From Gammaproteobacteria bacterium (lineage in GTDB: Bacteria > Pseudomonadota > Gammaproteobacteria > HK1), in NCBI GenBank assembly GCA_020444775.1, contig JAGRHX010000715.1:1-6505 (forward strand): 6,505 bases of DNA, written 5' to 3'. How positions within the stretch are numbered: position 1 is the stretch's first letter; each line of letters opens with the position of its first letter. Shown here one piece after another: positions 5,084-6,505 of this stretch. The notes beneath the pieces are model-generated. The model ran no database searches, was not told the DNA's origin, and saw only the letters and a program-made list of their open reading frames with translations. The translations under genes and the position numbers were made by a program.

Positions 5084-5542
5084 ATGAGCGAAATCGATTG
5101 GAAGACGAACGGTGTCAAGATCATCACCTCACAGAAGCTGGACATCAACACACCCCAGACCGAGGGCATGAATCGGGCGGCAGCAATCACGGCGGCCCGG
5201 GTCGGGGCCGACAAGCTCTGGGCGGGCACGGTCACGATTCATCCCAACGCGAAGACCGGCGCGCATCACCACGGCCCGGTGGAGAGCGTGATCTACGTGG
5301 TCAAGGGACGCGCGCGGATGCGTTGGGGCGAGCAGCTGGAGTACGTGGACGAGGCGGGCCCGGGGGACTTCATCTATGTGCCACCCTATGTGCCTCATCA
5401 GGAGATCAATGCCGATCCCGGCAACCCGCTGGAGTGCGTGCTGGTACGTTCCGGTCAGGAGCCCGTGGTCGTCAATCTGGATGACGTGCATCCGGTCGAG
5501 CAGCCCGAGCAGGTGAAGTGGGTGGACGACCTGCACAAGTGA
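5084..5542 (+). CDS. Small single-domain cupin protein (RmlC-like), function unknown
   Basis: This 152-residue protein is a single cupin barrel, presumably cytoplasmic since no signal peptide is visible. Cupin motif 1 spans about 58-78: GAHHHGPVESVIYVVKG, with His61, His63 and Glu67 in the HxHxxxE metal-ligand pattern. Motif 2 spans 92-109: GPGDFIYVPPYVPHQEIN, with His105 as the fourth ligand. All four metal ligands are thus present, so a metal-bound enzyme or a ligand-binding role is possible. The short acidic C-terminus (EQPEQVKWVDD) follows the barrel. The ATG at 5084 is chosen because the protein-like sequence starts there; upstream in-frame residues are Pro/Arg-rich and unlike a cupin. 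The ribosome-binding site is weak (GAG at close spacing). It stands alone on the plus strand, divergent from mla and convergent with the dioxygenase-family gene, so context gives no pathway. Confidence 0.9.
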   Translation: MSEIDWKTNGVKIITSQKLDINTPQTEGMNRAAAITAARVGADKLWAGTVTIHPNAKTGAHHHGPVESVIYVVKGRARMRWGEQLEYVDEAGPGDFIYVPPYVPHQEINADPGNPLECVLVRSGQEPVVVNLDDVHPVEQPEQVKWVDDLHK

Positions 5543-5576
5543 GTGGCAAGGAGGGGCCCTGATGCAAGGCGATGTC

Positions 5577-5601
5577 GGGGCCGCGCTCACTGCGGCGTCC
5601 C
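5577..5601. terminator. GC-rich hairpin between convergent genes, possible terminator
   Basis: GGGGCCGC, loop GCTCACT, then GCGGC-GT-CCC can pair five bases, skip a two-base bulge and pair three more. It overlaps a perfect 10-base palindrome CCCGGCCGGG at 5599-5608. It sits in the 72-base gap where the cupin and dioxygenase-family genes end facing each other, where a bidirectional stop would be useful. There is no T-run on either side, so intrinsic termination would be atypical. Confidence 0.3.
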
Positions 5602-5614
5602 GGCCGGGCGGCGT

Positions 5615-5959
5615 TCAGGCCTTGAACATCTCGACCGACAGGGTCTGGGAATCGCCCAGCCACATCGCATGCTCGGTATGGTCGCGCAGCGCATCGCCGG
5701 TCTCGGGATGCACCAGGACGGTCAGTCCCTCGCGGTTGATGAGCAACCAGGGAACGACCTCGCCGAACCTGTCGGCGGGAACGGTCAGCTGGCAACTCCA
5801 CATCGGATGCGGTCCGACCGGCTTCTCGTGCATCCGTCCCATCGCAATCGAAAAGCGGTCACGCGCCTGCTCGCAGATCCTGCGCGCCAGCTCCAGGGTC
5901 ATTGCGTCGAAATAGACGTGCGCGTGATAACCGCGGATGGTGTCGGTGGAATTGGGCAT
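5615..5959 (-). CDS. DOPA 4,5-dioxygenase family protein
   Basis: This 114-residue protein matches the small DOPA 4,5-dioxygenase family (the fungal Amanita-type betalain enzyme family, unrelated to LigB-type ring cleavers). The members open catechol-type rings with non-haem iron where tested, but most bacterial ones have no known substrate. Hallmarks seen in order are YHAHVYFD (11-18, His12 and His14), a helix LARRICEQARDRF (24-36), GRMHEKPVGPHP (41-52, His44 and His51), VVPWLLINREGLTVLVHPETGD (68-89, His84) and LRDHTEHAMWLG (91-102, His94 and His97). Length is normal for the single-domain bacterial form and it appears complete. There is no signal peptide. The ATG lies 2 bases after the pilZ stop, with no clear Shine-Dalgarno of its own, so translation is probably coupled to pilZ. 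It may have been annotated simply as an aromatic ring-cleaving dioxygenase; the substrate is unknown. Confidence 0.88.
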   Translation of the reverse strand: MPNSTDTIRGYHAHVYFDAMTLELARRICEQARDRFSIAMGRMHEKPVGPHPMWSCQLTVPADRFGEVVPWLLINREGLTVLVHPETGDALRDHTEHAMWLGDSQTLSVEMFKA

Positions 5960-5961
5960 GA

Positions 5962-6306
5962 CTACATCGTGTGGGTCTGACGATCGGACTTCAAGGCGGC
6001 AGCCAGATAGTTCTCGATACGATTGCGCGTGGCGCCCTTGTCCAGCTCGCTGAACTGCACGCCAATCCCGGCGGTGCGGTTACCTTGCGCGCCTTTGGGG
6101 GTCACCCAGATGATCCGACCGGCAATGGGTAGCTTCTCCTTCTCGTCCATCAAGGTCAGGAGCATGAACACCTCGTCACCGAGCTGATAGCTCTTGTTGG
6201 TCGGTATGAACAAACCACCGTTGCTCACGAATGGCATGTACGAGGCATACAAGGCGCTCTTGTCGCGTATCGTCAAGGAGAGAATGCCTGGTTTCGCCGC
6301 TGCCAT
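5962..6306 (-). CDS. pilZ: Type IV pilus assembly protein PilZ
   Basis: This 114-residue cytoplasmic protein belongs to the founding PilZ group needed for type IV pilus assembly, where it acts with the PilB ATPase and, in Xanthomonas, FimX. Diagnostic stretches are GILSLTIRDKSALYASYMPF (7-26), SNGGLFIPTNKSY (28-40), LGDEVFMLLTLMD (42-54), WVTPKGAQGN (67-76), AGIGVQF (79-85) and the C-terminal LKSDRQTHTM (105-114). It lacks the RxxxR motif of c-di-GMP-binding PilZ domains, and Phe26 replaces the Asp/Asn of the (D/N)xSxxG motif. This fits the known inability of this subgroup to bind the nucleotide directly. The ATG at 6306 gives a length close to the Pseudomonas protein (about 118), with GGGGTGG 5 bases upstream. 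The frame is open to an ATG at 6372, which would add 22 residues of unlikely sequence. Confidence 0.95.
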   Translation of the reverse strand: MAAAKPGILSLTIRDKSALYASYMPFVSNGGLFIPTNKSYQLGDEVFMLLTLMDEKEKLPIAGRIIWVTPKGAQGNRTAGIGVQFSELDKGATRNRIENYLAAALKSDRQTHTM

Positions 6307-6505
6307 GGTGACCACCCCGTCCGGTGTGCCTGTGCTGTCCTGAATTCCAGTGCGGGTGCCTGGATCCGTCATTCGCTACGTGCCCGGTCTCGGACAGTCC
6401 CGCTGACGCCGCCCGCCGTCATGTCTTCAACGGCATTTGCGGCCCGGAGCTGAGTCATCTGGACGTCACTCAAGGCGAATGATAGGCCCCTTGAACGGGC
6501 CGGCA
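6307..6505. other. 199 bases upstream of pilZ, no recognised gene
   Basis: Many gammaproteobacteria have holB directly before pilZ, but no holB-like C-terminus is recognisable here. On the minus strand one frame enters from the edge and ends AGPFKGPIIRLE with TGA at 6466-6468. Another is open from the edge to a TGA at 6369-6371, overlapping the alternative pilZ ATG at 6372 as ATGA. Either could be the tail of an upstream gene, but both are too short to identify. A GGCCC...GGGCC hairpin at 6485-6501 has no T-run after it. No convincing promoter is seen. Confidence 0.4.

Noticed and set aside
4786..5484. 232-codon plus-strand frame overlapping the cupin
   Set aside because: Its second half is a shifted reading of the cupin gene, whose true frame has intact cupin motifs.
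5562..5915. Plus-strand frame with AGGAGG upstream (MQGDVGAAL start)
   Set aside because: Despite the attractive ribosome site, it runs antisense through the dioxygenase-family gene, which has all its conserved His motifs, and its own product has no domain.
6485..6501. GGCCC...GGGCC hairpin near the right edge
   Set aside because: Five-base stem without a T-run on either strand; one possible coding frame runs through it.

Overview
The window is GC-rich DNA, almost certainly from a Gram-negative proteobacterium. It encodes an MCE/Mla-type lipid ABC transporter with a lipobox-bearing partner and a type IV pilus PilZ protein of the gammaproteobacterial kind (GILSLTI...SNGGLFIPTNK...THTM). A gammaproteobacterium is the best guess. 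No mobile element, CRISPR array, tRNA or rRNA is visible.

Region 1 (1-4405, all minus strand) is a compact lipid-transport operon read from right to left. It starts with an MlaE permease carrying a fused N-terminal STAS domain (3242-4405). Next come the MlaF ATPase (2334-3239), a long MlaD/MCE protein with a coiled C-terminal half (1405-2349) and an ABC_trans_aux (PqiC/YmbA-like) outer-membrane lipoprotein (668-1324). After a 158-base gap with a well-placed 24-codon upstream ORF, the N-terminal third of an AMP-forming acyl-CoA synthetase begins (1-509) and runs off the window. MlaE, MlaF and MlaD spacings are 2 bases or overlapping, so they are probably translated from one message. Together the first four genes would form an inner-membrane ABC complex, a periplasmic MCE ring or tube and an outer-membrane lipoprotein that move phospholipid or another lipid across the envelope. 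The synthetase could activate a fatty acid linked to that lipid flow, but this is inference.

Region 2 (4406-5083) is 678 bases with no convincing gene. It lies between the divergent mla operon and a cupin gene. It holds three short perfect inverted repeats and a degenerate 12-base tandem repeat, all candidate control or structural elements.

Region 3 (5084-5542, plus strand) encodes a small single-domain cupin with a complete metal-binding motif set. A GC-rich hairpin separates it from the convergent genes beyond.

Region 4 (5615-6306, minus strand) is a two-gene unit: pilZ, then, 2 bases later, a DOPA 4,5-dioxygenase-family protein. The last 199 bases upstream of pilZ show no recognisable gene.

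Everything identified belongs to known families. The points most worth a second look are the operon composition, the upstream ORF before the synthetase, the structured mla leader with its 12-base repeats, and the pilZ-dioxygenase pairing.
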